DNA of 49,576 nucleotides from Gallibacterium genomosp. 1 (GCF_000771875.1 NZ_JPXX01000011.1:1-49576); one strand, 5' to 3'; shown: positions 1 to 10,388, counted from the first letter of the stretch. Notes: generated by a model not told the origin, from the sequence alone. Numbers and translations are program-made.

Positions 1-357
1 AAATTAAAGGAAGGAACGCTAACCGAGAGGTTAGCGTTTTTTTTTTATGTTGTTTTACATTAAAGTGCTTGCTTTGAGAGAGGTGAAAGAATGAATTTAC
101 GGAAAGTTCTTTTATCTTGTTTTATTTTGGATTTCATAGAAAGTTTCTTCATAAATAGGATTGGTATAGATGTATTCTAAGTGATAAAATTTTGTTCAAT
201 AATGCATAAAACATTTTTGAGGGAGAAACTTACCGTGCATAATTGCTTGCAAACTCCTCGTAAAATTATGTTTATATTTTTTAAGTAAGAAGAGTGGAGA
301 AAACCAATATGCTTATTCATTGTAATTAGCATACTATTTATTTTTATATAAAGAGAA
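1..357. other. Intergenic region before the IclR regulator
   Basis: No gene could be supported here. It starts with a strong rho-independent terminator (17-46) for a + strand gene that lies outside the window. The rest is AT-rich. A 29-codon reading frame at 91-180 has a Shine-Dalgarno-like AGAGG seven bases upstream but no recognisable product. A weak 6-bp inverted repeat (308-313 with 328-333) lies just beyond the 3' end of the minus-strand regulator and could aid its termination, without a convincing T-tract. Confidence 0.6.
17..46 (+). terminator. Rho-independent terminator of the upstream gene
   Basis: A perfect 8-bp stem CGCTAACC / GGTTAGCG around a GAGA loop is followed by ten T residues. 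It ends a + strand transcript whose gene is left of the window. Confidence 0.9.
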
Positions 358-1188
358 TTAATTAGATTGAATAAAAATAGTAGGTCTTAATTCTTCAGCT
401 AATTGTTTTAATGCAGTTAATAATTGATCTACTACAGCTTGGTCTTGTGCTTCATACTCCAATAAACTTGCTGCCAGTCCAAATTTTGCTGTTCCAAATT
501 TATTAGGTAAAGCAATACCATAGCAATACATCCCTTTTCTTAATTGCCCATTATCTATGGCATATCCTTGTTTTCTTATTTGGCTCATTTCTTGTTGAAT
601 TTGTTCAATACTGGTTACACCTGTATCAGTAAAAGGTGCGGGTAAATTTTCTAATAATGGTGCTAATTGTGCATCAGTAAATGTACTTAAAATTGCTTTT
701 CCGGTCGCTGTAAATATTGCTGGGAAATGCATTCCTATTTTGAAAGTAATCCCCAAAGGTAAAGAACTATTTTTACAAGCAAGATAGATAACTTGATCTT
801 GATTAAGTGTGGAGAGCGTTAATGTATAGGGTTCTAATTCAGGAAATTGTTTAATGGCTTGATAAAATTTATTGATCATATTCTGTTCTGCAACAAGGGC
901 GTTTGCCCATTGAAGAATTTTCGTCCCCAACATAAATTGCTGATTTTCATTTTTTTGTACAACGCCATTATCTAACATTGTATGGAGAAGATTATGTACA
1001 GAACTTCTTGGCAAATTTAATAATTTACTCACTTCCGCAGCGGAGATCGGTTGTGTTTGTTCACTTAAAAAATTTAAAATTTGAATTGCTTTTTGTAGTG
1101 CCGGAACAAGGCTGTTTTTATTTTCTTTTTCCATTTTATTAACAAATTGTTGACTTTTTTTACGAGTTGTCGTTATTATCATATTCAT
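358..1188 (-). CDS. IclR-family transcriptional regulator
   Basis: Probable ligand-responsive regulator of the divergent gabT-gabD-permease cluster. The 276-residue protein has the IclR layout: an N-terminal winged helix-turn-helix (about residues 28-90, including SAAEVSKLLNLPRSSVHNLL) and a C-terminal effector domain with the family pattern of ATGKAILS near the middle and a G(Q)LRKGMYCYGIALP stretch. The start is uncertain: the first ATG (1188) has no Shine-Dalgarno sequence and lies 12 bases from the inverted repeat at 1200-1221; the internal ATG at 1134 (MEKENKNS) also lacks one. Length fits the family from either start. The ligand is unknown; GABA, succinate semialdehyde or a related compound is inferred only from the neighbours. 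Confidence 0.88.
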   Translation of the reverse strand: MNMIITTTRKKSQQFVNKMEKENKNSLVPALQKAIQILNFLSEQTQPISAAEVSKLLNLPRSSVHNLLHTMLDNGVVQKNENQQFMLGTKILQWANALVAEQNMINKFYQAIKQFPELEPYTLTLSTLNQDQVIYLACKNSSLPLGITFKIGMHFPAIFTATGKAILSTFTDAQLAPLLENLPAPFTDTGVTSIEQIQQEMSQIRKQGYAIDNGQLRKGMYCYGIALPNKFGTAKFGLAASLLEYEAQDQAVVDQLLTALKQLAEELRPTIFIQSN

Positions 1189-1199
1189 AATATGAAATT

Positions 1200-1221
1200 A
1201 TTATTCAGTATTCTGAATAAT
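1200..1221. promoter_or_regulatory. Putative IclR-type operator in the divergent regulator/gabT promoter
   Basis: A perfect inverted repeat with 9-bp arms, ATTATTCAG-TATT-CTGAATAAT, sits midway between the divergent start codons (1188 and 1281). A plausible gabT -10 (TATCAT, 1222-1227) directly follows it, so a bound protein would cover the promoter spacer. IclR proteins commonly bind such palindromes next to their own genes. The link to this regulator is inference. Confidence 0.6.
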
Positions 1222-1280
1222 TATCATATAAAAGGGCAAAAAAAGCAAATTTATTCTAATAGACAGACAGGAGTGTTGAA

Positions 1281-2546
1281 ATGAACGACTTAATTACTCG
1301 AATGAGAGATGCAATTCCAAATGGTGCCAGCGTAATGTGCGATTGGTTTGTAGATTCTGCATCCAATGCAATTATCAAAACAACAGATGGAAGAGAAATG
1401 ATAGATTTTTATGGTGGTATAGGTGTATTAAATATTGGTCACTGTCATCCAAAAGTTATGGCGGCAGTACGTGCACAATTAGATCATTTTTCACACACTT
1501 CATTCCAAATCGTTCCTTATACTAGCTATATTGAACTTGCAGAACGCATTAATGCGTTAGTTCCCATTGATGGAAAAGTGAAAAGCCAGTTCTTCTCTAC
1601 TGGTGCGGAAGCCGTTGAAAATGCAGTGAAAGTAGCAAGAGCCTACACAAAACGTAATGGTGTTATTGCTTTTGGTGGCGCATTCCACGGTCGTACTTTA
1701 TTAACATTGGCTTTAACCGGTAAAGTTAATCCATATCAAGCAGATTTTGGTGCTATGCCTGCCGGTATTTATCACGCACTTTATCCATCAAAAACACAAA
1801 ATATTAGTGTTGATGATGCGATTAAAAGTATTAAACGTATTTTTAAAAGTGATATTGCACCGACAGATGTAGCTGCAATTATTCTTGAACCAGTTCAAGG
1901 CGAAGGTGGTTTCAATGTATGTCCTCCGGAATTTATGCGTAAAGTTCGTGAAATCTGTGATGAACACGGCATTGTTATGATTGCAGATGAAGTTCAATCA
2001 GGATTTGCAAGAAGCGGTAAACTCTTTGCAATGGAACATTTTGATGTAAAACCGGATGTAATAACTATGGCGAAAAGTTTAGCCGGTGGTTTTGTGCTTA
2101 GTGGCATTGCAGGTAAAGCTGAAATTCTTGATGCGGCTCGTCGAGGTGGTTTAGGCGGTACTTATGCAGGTAACCCTTTAGGTGTTACTGCGGCTTTAGC
2201 TGTATTAGATGTTATTAAAGAAGAAAAAATTTTAGAACGCTCTCAATTATTAGGTGATCGCCTTCGTAAGTTCCTTGCTGATCTTAATGCCCCTGAAGTT
2301 ACTGATATTCGCGGTCTTGGTTCAATGATTGCGGTTGAATTTGGTGATGATGAAAATCCAAATAGTGCATTTGCAAGCAAAGTACAAAAAATTGCAATGG
2401 AAAATAACTTGGTACTTCTTACTTGTGGTGTTCATGGTAATGTGATTCGGTTCCTTTACCCAATTACTATTGAAGATGAATTATTTGATCGAGCATTATT
2501 AATTCTCAAAAATGCGATTGAACAAGCTAGAAAAGAACTTGCTTAA
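1281..2546 (+). CDS. gabT: 4-aminobutyrate aminotransferase (class III, PLP)
   Basis: Transfers the amino group of GABA to 2-oxoglutarate, giving succinate semialdehyde and glutamate; cytoplasmic and PLP-dependent. The 421-residue protein is full length and closely follows E. coli GabT. Visible landmarks are the GGIGVLNIGHCHP N-terminal motif, STGAEAVENAVKVAR for cofactor phosphate binding (about 106-120), ILEPVQGEGG (201-210), the pyridine-ring aspartate in IADEVQSG (D236) and the Schiff-base lysine in MAKSLAGGF (K265). GGAG lies eight bases before the ATG. The gene is followed after 24 bases by gabD, which uses its product. Other class III enzymes (for example putrescine or 5-aminovalerate aminotransferases) are possible, but the adjacent dehydrogenase favours GABA. 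Confidence 0.9.
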   Translation: MNDLITRMRDAIPNGASVMCDWFVDSASNAIIKTTDGREMIDFYGGIGVLNIGHCHPKVMAAVRAQLDHFSHTSFQIVPYTSYIELAERINALVPIDGKVKSQFFSTGAEAVENAVKVARAYTKRNGVIAFGGAFHGRTLLTLALTGKVNPYQADFGAMPAGIYHALYPSKTQNISVDDAIKSIKRIFKSDIAPTDVAAIILEPVQGEGGFNVCPPEFMRKVREICDEHGIVMIADEVQSGFARSGKLFAMEHFDVKPDVITMAKSLAGGFVLSGIAGKAEILDAARRGGLGGTYAGNPLGVTAALAVLDVIKEEKILERSQLLGDRLRKFLADLNAPEVTDIRGLGSMIAVEFGDDENPNSAFASKVQKIAMENNLVLLTCGVHGNVIRFLYPITIEDELFDRALLILKNAIEQARKELA

Positions 2547-2570
2547 TCACTGTCTATAAAGGAGAAAAAG

Positions 2571-4007
2571 ATGAAATCACTTCAAGCATTGTTACAACAT
2601 AAGGATGTGAGTTTTACTCAGCAGCCAGATTGGATTGAAGTTACTAATCCTGCAAATGGTGATGTATTAGCATATGTGAAGAAAACTTCAGTTGATCAGG
2701 TTAATGAGCTGATTGAGAAAGCTTCTATTGCCCAGAAAAAATGGGCCGCAAAAACAGCATTGGAACGAGCTGATATTCTTTGGCAATGGTATTACTTAGT
2801 AAAACAAAACAAAGAAGATTTGGCACAAATTATGACAATGGAACAAGGTAAGAGTTTAACTGAATCGCGCGGGGAAATTGATTATGCTGCTTCCTTTATT
2901 CGTTGGTTTGCAGAAGAAGCACGCCGTATTGATGGTGATATTTTAACAAGTACGAAAGTATCACAAAAATTATTGGTGATTAAACAACCTATCGGAGTGA
3001 CTGCGGCGATTACGCCTTGGAATTTTCCGGCTGCGATGATTACTCGTAAAGCGGCACCAGCATTAGCAGTAGGCTGTGCGATGTTGGTTAAACCGGCTAG
3101 CCAAACACCATTAAGTGCTTATGCTCAGGCTTTATTGGCTTATCAGGCGGGTGTGCCGGAAGATCTATTTGTAATTGTAAATGGTAATGCCAGTGATATT
3201 AGCAATGCATTTGCTAATAATTCGATCGTGAGAAAAATCAGTTTTACCGGTTCAACTGAAGTGGGATCAAAAATCTTTAGTAGCAGTGCGAAAGATATTA
3301 AGAAATTAAGCCTTGAACTTGGTGGAAATGCACCATTTATCGTGTTTGATGATGCTAATTTGGATAAAGCCGTTGATGGTTTAATTGCAAGTAAATTTAG
3401 AAATAGTGGGCAAACCTGTGTATGTACTAACCGTACTTATGTTCAAGCTGGTGTTTACGATGAATTTTGTCATCGTTTAGTGGCTAAAGTAGCTGAACTT
3501 AAATTAGGTAACGGTTTGGAAGAGGGTGTTAATCAAGGTCCTCTCATTGACGCTAAAGCTGTAAGAAAAGTAGAAGAACATATTGCTGATGCTGTATCAA
3601 AAGGTGCAGTTTGCCTTATTGGAGGTAAGCGTAGTGAATTAGGTTTTAGTTTTTTTGAGCCGACAGTGTTGTCAAATGTGACTCAGCAGATGGTTGTTGC
3701 CAAGGAAGAAACTTTTGGTCCGCTTTGCCCTGTTTTTAAATTTACTGATGAAAAAGAAGTGATTTCTTATGCTAATGATACCGAATTTGGTTTGGCTAGT
3801 TACTTGTATACACAAGATACTACAAGACAATGGCGAGTATCCGAAGCATTGGAATACGGTATGGTTGGTATTAATACTGGCTTAATCAGTAATGAAGTTG
3901 CGCCATTTGGTGGCGTAAAAGCGAGCGGTATTGGGCGCGAAGGTAGTAAATACGGAGCAGACGAGTATCTTGAGTTGAAATATCTATGCGTTGATTTAAG
4001 TGAATAA
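2571..4007 (+). CDS. gabD: Succinate-semialdehyde dehydrogenase (NAD(P)+)
   Basis: Oxidises succinate semialdehyde to succinate, the second step of GABA use, feeding the TCA cycle. The 478-residue protein is a standard aldehyde dehydrogenase: TPWNFP (about 148-153) and the VKPASQTP cofactor-binding stretch, FTGSTEVG Rossmann motif (225-232), general-base glutamate in LELGG (E249), and catalytic cysteine in SGQTCVC (C283), with the extra nearby cysteine (C285) seen in GabD-type enzymes, where it can form a redox switch. A good ribosome-binding site (AAGGAG) precedes the ATG. It is co-directional with gabT 24 bases upstream and with the permease 102 bases downstream. Cofactor preference (NAD or NADP) cannot be told from the sequence alone. 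Confidence 0.92.
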   Translation: MKSLQALLQHKDVSFTQQPDWIEVTNPANGDVLAYVKKTSVDQVNELIEKASIAQKKWAAKTALERADILWQWYYLVKQNKEDLAQIMTMEQGKSLTESRGEIDYAASFIRWFAEEARRIDGDILTSTKVSQKLLVIKQPIGVTAAITPWNFPAAMITRKAAPALAVGCAMLVKPASQTPLSAYAQALLAYQAGVPEDLFVIVNGNASDISNAFANNSIVRKISFTGSTEVGSKIFSSSAKDIKKLSLELGGNAPFIVFDDANLDKAVDGLIASKFRNSGQTCVCTNRTYVQAGVYDEFCHRLVAKVAELKLGNGLEEGVNQGPLIDAKAVRKVEEHIADAVSKGAVCLIGGKRSELGFSFFEPTVLSNVTQQMVVAKEETFGPLCPVFKFTDEKEVISYANDTEFGLASYLYTQDTTRQWRVSEALEYGMVGINTGLISNEVAPFGGVKASGIGREGSKYGADEYLELKYLCVDLSE

Positions 4008-4019
4008 TCATAAAAATTG

Positions 4020-4078
4020 AGGCGTGTTTTTCTTACTATTATTTTATGCAAACACAACATTTTTATTAAAACACGCCT
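4020..4078 (+). repeat. Long-loop inverted repeat between gabD and the permease
   Basis: Eleven-bp perfect arms (AGGCGTGTTTT, 4020-4030, and its complement 4068-4078) enclose a 37-base AT-rich loop; TTAATTT follows. It could be a partial terminator that lowers permease expression or a 3'-end stabilising hairpin for gabTD mRNA. The long loop makes it a weak classical terminator. Confidence 0.5.
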
Positions 4079-4109
4079 TTAATTTATCTTTATATACAGG
4101 AGGCAAGCT

Positions 4110-5312
4110 ATGTCTAATGGCTTAAAAACGGCAAAAATTACCTTTGCCGAAGGGATAGCTATGATTGTAGGTACCAACATCGGTGCCGGCATTTTATCGG
4201 TTTCATATGCTGCACGTAAAGCAGGTTATATGCCATTACTCTTTTGGTTGATTGTCGTTGGCATCATTACTACTATCACAATGTTGTATGTAGCCGAAGC
4301 AACATTACGAACCCAACAGCACGAGCAGTTAACCGGATTAGCACACCGTTATATTGGTAAAATGGGAGCGTGTTTAATGTTTGCCTCAGTAATGATTAAT
4401 GCGCTTGGTGCGTTAATTGCTTACATGAATGGTAGCGGCGATTTATTGCACTCATTATTCGGCATTAATAAAAAATTAGGTAGTATTATTTTCTTTATAC
4501 CGGCGACCTTAATTTTATATCTTGGCTTAAAAGCTTTGGGGCGAAGTGAAAAAGTTATTACTTCATTAATGGTATTAATGTTGGTTGTGCTTATTGGTGC
4601 AACATTCGCATTCCCAACTACTGATTTTAGTCGAATTTTTGACGGCAGCTGGCATTATATGATTCCGGTATTTAATTTAGTTGTGTTTATTTATTGTGCA
4701 CAATATATTGTTCCAGAAATGGCGCGAGGTTTAGCGCACAAACCACAGTTGCTTCCTCGAGCAATTATTACTGGGATGTTTATTACTTTCGTTTTAATTG
4801 CTTTGGTACCGTTATCTGTCATTTCTCTTAATGGATTAGAAAATATTAGCCAGGTTGCGACAATTAGCTGGGGAGAAGCATTGGGAAGTTGGGCATTTTT
4901 TATGGCGAACGGCTTTGCTTTATTTGCGATGTTAACCTCTTATTGGGGAATTGGCGGTAGCTTCTTAACTAATATTGCGGATCGTTTTGATCTTCCTGTG
5001 GATAGTAATCGCTTGGTTCGTACCGGTGTAGTTGCGTTGGTTGCAGTACCACCGCTGTGGTTGGCTTATAGTGGAATGGTTGGTTTTGTGGATGCGCTCT
5101 ATTTTGCTGGCGTATTCAGTGGAGTGGTATTGAGTATTGTGCCTTATCTTATTGTTAAAGGCGCAAGAAAATCTGGTAATAAAGAACCAGAATGGCAATG
5201 CCCGAAAGTACTCACTTCGCCTGTTATCTATATCACTATTTTCATTATGTATAGCGCCAGTGCAGTGTATGCAGTGCTAGCTAAGTTGTCACTATTGCCG
5301 GCAGGCTGGTGA
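4110..5312 (+). CDS. HAAAP-type amino-acid permease
   Basis: Inner-membrane amino-acid/proton symporter of the APC superfamily. The 400-residue protein begins with a cytoplasmic stretch followed by the unwound first helix motif GTNIGAGILSVSYAARKAG (about 22-40), as in the hydroxy/aromatic amino-acid permease family (TyrP, Mtr, SdaC relatives), and shows about eleven hydrophobic segments. A strong ribosome-binding site (GGAGG) precedes the ATG. It sits at the end of the gabTD cluster, so GABA or a GABA precursor is the likely cargo, although known GabP permeases belong to a different APC branch. Specificity is inference; tyrosine or another amino acid remains possible. Confidence 0.8.
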   Translation: MSNGLKTAKITFAEGIAMIVGTNIGAGILSVSYAARKAGYMPLLFWLIVVGIITTITMLYVAEATLRTQQHEQLTGLAHRYIGKMGACLMFASVMINALGALIAYMNGSGDLLHSLFGINKKLGSIIFFIPATLILYLGLKALGRSEKVITSLMVLMLVVLIGATFAFPTTDFSRIFDGSWHYMIPVFNLVVFIYCAQYIVPEMARGLAHKPQLLPRAIITGMFITFVLIALVPLSVISLNGLENISQVATISWGEALGSWAFFMANGFALFAMLTSYWGIGGSFLTNIADRFDLPVDSNRLVRTGVVALVAVPPLWLAYSGMVGFVDALYFAGVFSGVVLSIVPYLIVKGARKSGNKEPEWQCPKVLTSPVIYITIFIMYSASAVYAVLAKLSLLPAGW

Positions 5313-5351
5313 TTTAGTACACATAAACATTGCGATACAGATAAGAGATAT

Positions 5352-5388
5352 ATAAAGCCGGTAAAGAAAACTGGCTTTATTTTTTATA
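5352..5388 (+). terminator. Rho-independent terminator after the permease gene
   Basis: A 10-bp stem (5352-5361 with 5371-5380, one G-T pair) containing AAGCCGG / CTGGCTT is followed by a T-rich tail. It closes the gab cluster before the S10 operon. Confidence 0.85.
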
Positions 5389-5477
5389 GGCAAACTTCCT
5401 TTTTAATTTTTTCTATCAGTAATCTATACAAATGGACGATTACTCAGATTGGTGCAGAAAAATAACACAAAAAATCC

Positions 5478-5505
5478 TTGCTATTTTATTAATGTCGTAT
5501 AAAAT
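5478..5505 (+). promoter_or_regulatory. Probable S10 operon promoter
   Basis: TTGCTA (5478-5483) and TAAAAT (5500-5505) are 16 bases apart, placing a transcription start near 5512 and giving a leader of about 180 bases, similar to the long leader of the E. coli S10 operon. Confidence 0.6.
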
Positions 5506-5521
5506 ACACAGGCTTTTTTAA

Positions 5522-5655
5522 GCCATTTGATGTAATCATTTATCAAATGATGGCAATAATTTTTGTCATAACAAAATGTTTCCGATTGGGAAACTAAAAT
5601 AGGTTAGTCGCACTTCTTTCCATTATGCAGTTGGAACTTGAGGTGTGAATTTTTT
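5522..5655 (+). promoter_or_regulatory. S10 operon leader with L4-type attenuator hairpin
   Basis: Two hairpins can be drawn. The first is built on GCCATTTGAT at 5522-5531 pairing with 5542-5554. The second is compound: TCGCACTTC (5608-5616) pairs with GAGGTGTGA (5640-5648, with G-U pairs) and TTCCA (5618-5622) with TGGAA (5632-5636), followed by six T residues (5650-5655). In gamma-proteobacteria L4 stimulates termination at such a hairpin in this leader and also blocks rpsJ translation. Equivalence to the E. coli HD hairpin is inferred from position and form. Confidence 0.7.
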
Positions 5656-5671
5656 ATTAATTATTTTTTGA

Positions 5672-6001
<330 letters not shown>

Positions 6002-6018
6002 TTTAAGAGGTTATTACA

Positions 6019-6648
6019 ATGATTGGTTTAATCGGTCGTAAAGTTGGTATGACTCGTATCTTCAATGAAGACGGCGTGTCTATCCCAGTTACTGTTATCG
6101 AAATCGAAGCCAACCGCGTTACTCAAGTGAAAACCCTTGAAACAGATGGCTACTGTGCAGTTCAAGTTACAACTGGCTCAAAAAAAGCAAGTCACGTAAC
6201 TAAACCTGAAGCAGGTCATTTTGTTAAAGCAGGTGTTGAGGCAGGTCGCGGTTTATGGGAATTCCGTGTGGCTGAAGGTGAAGAATTCACTTTAGGTCAA
6301 GAAATTAATGTTGATATCTTCGCAGACGTGAAGAAAGTTGACGTTACTGGTACTTCAAAAGGTAAAGGTTATGCCGGTACAGTAAAACGTTGGAACTTCC
6401 GTACTCAAGATGCTACACACGGTAACTCTTTGTCTCACCGTGTTCCAGGATCAATTGGTCAAAACCAAACTCCGGGTCGCGTATTCAAAGGTAAAAAAAT
6501 GTCTGGTCACTTAGGGAATGAACGAGTAACCGTTCAATCTTTAGAAGTGGTTCGTGTTGATGCTGAACGTAAATTACTATTAGTTAAAGGCGCTGTTCCT
6601 GGTGCAACTGGTGGTGATTTAATCGTTAAACCAGCAGTGAAAGCATAA
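6019..6648 (+). CDS. rplC: 50S ribosomal protein L3
   Basis: Early-assembling large-subunit protein that binds 23S rRNA and reaches toward the peptidyl-transferase centre. The 209 residues match E. coli L3 throughout. The internal extension holds [10 protein letters not shown], in which the glutamine (about Q150) is the residue methylated by PrmB in E. coli. It begins 17 bases after rpsJ with an AGAGG ribosome-binding site, and is translated from the same S10 operon mRNA. Confidence 0.98.
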   Translation: MIGLIGRKVGMTRIFNEDGVSIPVTVIEIEANRVTQVKTLETDGYCAVQVTTGSKKASHVTKPEAGHFVKAGVEAGRGLWEFRVAEGEEFTLGQEINVDIFADVKKVDVTGTSKGKGYAGTVKRWNFRTQDATHGNSLSHRVPGSIGQNQTPGRVFKGKKMSGHLGNERVTVQSLEVVRVDAERKLLLVKGAVPGATGGDLIVKPAVKA

Positions 6649-6663
6649 GTCTAGGAGATAGGA

Positions 6664-7269
6664 ATGGAATTAGTAACTAAAGATGCACAAAGTGCATTAA
6701 CTGTTTCTGAAACTACCTTCGGACGTGAGTTTAACGAAGCGTTGGTTCACCAAGTTGTTGTTGCTTATGCAGCAGGTGCTCGCCAAGGTTCTCGTGCACA
6801 AAAATCTCGTGCTGAAGTGTCTGGTTCAGGTAAAAAACCATGGCGTCAAAAAGGAACAGGTCGTGCCCGTTCCGGTGACATTAAAAGCCCAATTTGGCGT
6901 TCTGGTGGTGTAACTTTCGCAGCTAAACCACAAGATCACAGCCAAAAAGTGAACAAAAAAATGTATCGCGGTGCAATCAAGAGCATTCTTTCTGAATTAG
7001 TTCGTCAAGATCGTTTAGTTGTTGTCGAAAAATTCGAAGTTGAAGCACCAAAAACTAAAGTTTTAGTTCAAAAATTAAAACAAATGGCACTTGATGATGT
7101 ATTAATCATCACAGCAAATGTAGATGAAAATCTATATTTAGCTGCACGTAATTTATATAAAGTAGATGTACGTGATGTTCAAGGTATCGATCCAGTCAGC
7201 CTAATTGCTTTTGAAAAAGTAGTTATGACTGTAGATGCAGTTAAGCAAATTGAGGAGATGTTAGCATGA
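6664..7269 (+). CDS. rplD: 50S ribosomal protein L4, S10 operon autoregulator
   Basis: Large-subunit protein lining the exit tunnel and, in gamma-proteobacteria, the feedback regulator of the S10 operon through its leader. The 201-residue protein has the basic extended loop [16 protein letters not shown] (about residues 57-72) that reaches the tunnel and is where macrolide-resistance changes arise; nothing unusual is seen in it. It overlaps rplW by four bases (ATGA), indicating translational coupling. Confidence 0.98.
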   Translation: MELVTKDAQSALTVSETTFGREFNEALVHQVVVAYAAGARQGSRAQKSRAEVSGSGKKPWRQKGTGRARSGDIKSPIWRSGGVTFAAKPQDHSQKVNKKMYRGAIKSILSELVRQDRLVVVEKFEVEAPKTKVLVQKLKQMALDDVLIITANVDENLYLAARNLYKVDVRDVQGIDPVSLIAFEKVVMTVDAVKQIEEMLA

Positions 7270-7565
7270 GTCAAGAGCGTTTGCTAAAAGTGCTTAAAGC
7301 ACCACATATCTCTGAGAAAGCAACAAATAATACTGAGAAGTCAAACACTATCGTTTTCAAAGTTGCATTAGATGCAAATAAAGCAGAGATTGCTCAAGCA
7401 GTAGCAGAATTATTTGAAGTGAAAGTGGATTCTGTACGTACAGTGGTAGTAAAAGGTAAAACTAAACGCCACGGTGCAAGAATCGGACGTCGCAGTGACT
7501 GGAAAAAAGCTTATGTAACACTTGCTGAAGGTCAAAGCTTAGACCTTGTAGAAAGTGCAGAGTAA
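7266..7565 (+). CDS. rplW: 50S ribosomal protein L23
   Basis: Large-subunit protein at the tunnel exit, the docking site for trigger factor and signal recognition particle. The 99 residues have the normal start [16 protein letters not shown] and a basic loop [12 protein letters not shown] near residues 65-76. Its start codon lies inside the rplD stop region (four-base overlap), so its translation is likely coupled to L4. Confidence 0.97.
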   Translation: MSQERLLKVLKAPHISEKATNNTEKSNTIVFKVALDANKAEIAQAVAELFEVKVDSVRTVVVKGKTKRHGARIGRRSDWKKAYVTLAEGQSLDLVESAE

Positions 7566-7581
7566 TCAGAGGAGATAATCA

Positions 7582-8403
7582 ATGGCTATCGTTAAATGTA
7601 AGCCGACCTCCGCTGGTCGTCGTCACGTTGTAAAAGTTGTCAATCCTGAATTATATAAGGGTAAACCTTATGCACCACTTTTAGAAAAAAATGCTAAAAC
7701 TGGTGGTCGTAACAATTTAGGTCGTATTACTACTCGCCATATCGGTGGTGGTCATAAACAACATTACCGTTTAATTGATTTCAAACGTAACAAGTTAGAT
7801 ATCCCAGCGGTGGTAGAGCGTTTAGAATATGATCCAAATCGTTCTGCTAATATTGCATTAGTATTATATAAAGACGGTGAACGTCGTTATATTTTAGCGC
7901 CTAAAGGATTGTCTGTTGGAGATCAAATCCAAGCAGGTGCAACAGCAGCAATCAAAGTTGGTAATTCATTACCAATGCGTAGTATTCCGGTTGGTACAAC
8001 TGTACACAACGTGGAATTAAAACCAGGTAAAGGCGGTCAAATTGCCCGTTCTGCAGGAGCATATGTACAAATCATTGCTCGCGAAGGCAATTATGTAACA
8101 CTTCGTCTTCGTTCTGGTGAAATGCGTAAAGTATTAGCTGAGTGTCACGCAACCATTGGTGAAGTAGGCAACTCTGAACATATGTTACGCGTATTAGGTA
8201 AAGCAGGTGCTAACCGTTGGAGAGGTATTCGTCCAACTGTTCGTGGTACTGCAATGAACCCAGTAGATCACCCACACGGTGGTGGTGAGGGTCGTAACTT
8301 TGGTAAACACCCAGTAACTCCTTGGGGCGTCCAAACTAAAGGTAAGAAGACTCGCCATAACAAACGTACTGATAAATATATCGTACGTCGTCGTGGTAAA
8401 TAA
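7582..8403 (+). CDS. rplB: 50S ribosomal protein L2
   Basis: One of the largest and most conserved 50S proteins, needed for subunit association and peptidyl-transferase activity. The 273-residue protein has the usual RNA-binding core and the C-terminal [14 protein letters not shown] motif (about 224-237), whose histidine is important for activity in E. coli. An AGGAG ribosome-binding site precedes the start, 16 bases after rplW. Confidence 0.98.
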   Translation: MAIVKCKPTSAGRRHVVKVVNPELYKGKPYAPLLEKNAKTGGRNNLGRITTRHIGGGHKQHYRLIDFKRNKLDIPAVVERLEYDPNRSANIALVLYKDGERRYILAPKGLSVGDQIQAGATAAIKVGNSLPMRSIPVGTTVHNVELKPGKGGQIARSAGAYVQIIAREGNYVTLRLRSGEMRKVLAECHATIGEVGNSEHMLRVLGKAGANRWRGIRPTVRGTAMNPVDHPHGGGEGRNFGKHPVTPWGVQTKGKKTRHNKRTDKYIVRRRGK

Positions 8404-8426
8404 TATTAATTAAGTAAAGAGGATAA

Positions 8427-8705
<279 letters not shown>

Positions 8706-8712
8706 GGGGTAA

Positions 8713-9048
<336 letters not shown>

Positions 9049-9065
9049 TCAGTAGGAGAATAGCA

Positions 9066-9773
9066 ATGGGTCAAAAAGTTCATCCACATGGTATTCGCCT
9101 AGGTATTGTAAAACCTTGGTCATCTACTTGGTATGCGAATACACAAGATTTCGCCGATAATTTAGACGGCGACTTTAAAGTACGTAAATTTTTAACTAAA
9201 GAGTTAGCGAATGCATCTGTTTCACGTATCACTATTGAACGTCCAGCAAAAAGTATTCGTGTAACTATTCATACTGCTCGCCCAGGTATCGTTATCGGTA
9301 AGAAAGGTGAGGATGTTGAAAAATTACGCAATGCAGTTGCAGCTATTGCAGGTGTTCCAGCGCAAATCAATATTGCGGAAGTTAAAAAACCTGAATTAGA
9401 TGCAAAATTAGTTGCGGAGAGCATTGCCTCTCAATTAGAACGCCGTGTAATGTTCCGCCGTGCAATGAAACGCGCTGTACAAAATGCAATGCGTTTAGGA
9501 GCAAAAGGTATCAAAGTTGAAGTTAGTGGTCGTTTAGGCGGTGCGGAAATCGCTCGTTCTGAATGGTATCGTGAAGGTCGTGTACCATTGCATACTTTGC
9601 GTGCGGATATCGATTACAATACTGCTGAAGCTAATACTACTTATGGCGTTATCGGCGTCAAAGTATGGATCTTCAAAGGTGAGATTCTTGGTGGAATGGC
9701 TGCAGTTATGCAATCAGAACAACAACAACCTGCGGATAAGCCTAAAAAAGCTCCGCGTAAAGGTCGTAAGTAA
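9066..9773 (+). CDS. rpsC: 30S ribosomal protein S3
   Basis: Small-subunit protein at the mRNA entry channel, contributing to mRNA unwinding. The 235-residue protein has an N-terminal region with the [14 protein letters not shown] start, a KH RNA-binding domain with the IGKKG loop (about residues 78-82), and a C-terminal domain with [21 protein letters not shown] in the standard place. The tail is rich in glutamine and basic residues. Seventeen bases separate it from rplV. Confidence 0.98.
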   Translation: MGQKVHPHGIRLGIVKPWSSTWYANTQDFADNLDGDFKVRKFLTKELANASVSRITIERPAKSIRVTIHTARPGIVIGKKGEDVEKLRNAVAAIAGVPAQINIAEVKKPELDAKLVAESIASQLERRVMFRRAMKRAVQNAMRLGAKGIKVEVSGRLGGAEIARSEWYREGRVPLHTLRADIDYNTAEANTTYGVIGVKVWIFKGEILGGMAAVMQSEQQQPADKPKKAPRKGRK

Positions 9774-9786
9774 GGAGATTCGCTAA

Positions 9787-10196
<410 letters not shown>

Positions 10197-10197
<1 letters not shown>

Positions 10198-10388
10198 TGA
10201 AAGCTCAAGAACTACGTACAAAAAGTGTTGAAGAGCTGAATGCTGAATTGGTTAACTTGTTAGGTGAGCAATTCAAGTTGCGTATGCAAGCAGCCACCGG
10301 TCAGCTTCAACAAACTCATCAGTTAAAACAAGTGCGTCGTCAAATTGCAGTTGTTAAGACTATTCTAACTGAGAAGGCGGGTGAGTAA
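10197..10388 (+). CDS. rpmC: 50S ribosomal protein L29
   Basis: Small helical protein beside L23 at the tunnel exit. The 63 residues form the usual two long helices, with [18 protein letters not shown] at the start and [13 protein letters not shown] in the second helix. One-base overlaps at both ends (TAATG) tie its translation to rplP and rpsQ. Confidence 0.97.

Noticed and set aside
3800-4060. 86-residue minus-strand frame over the gabD end
   Set aside because: It is the antisense of gabD, with no ribosome-binding site and no recognisable domain.
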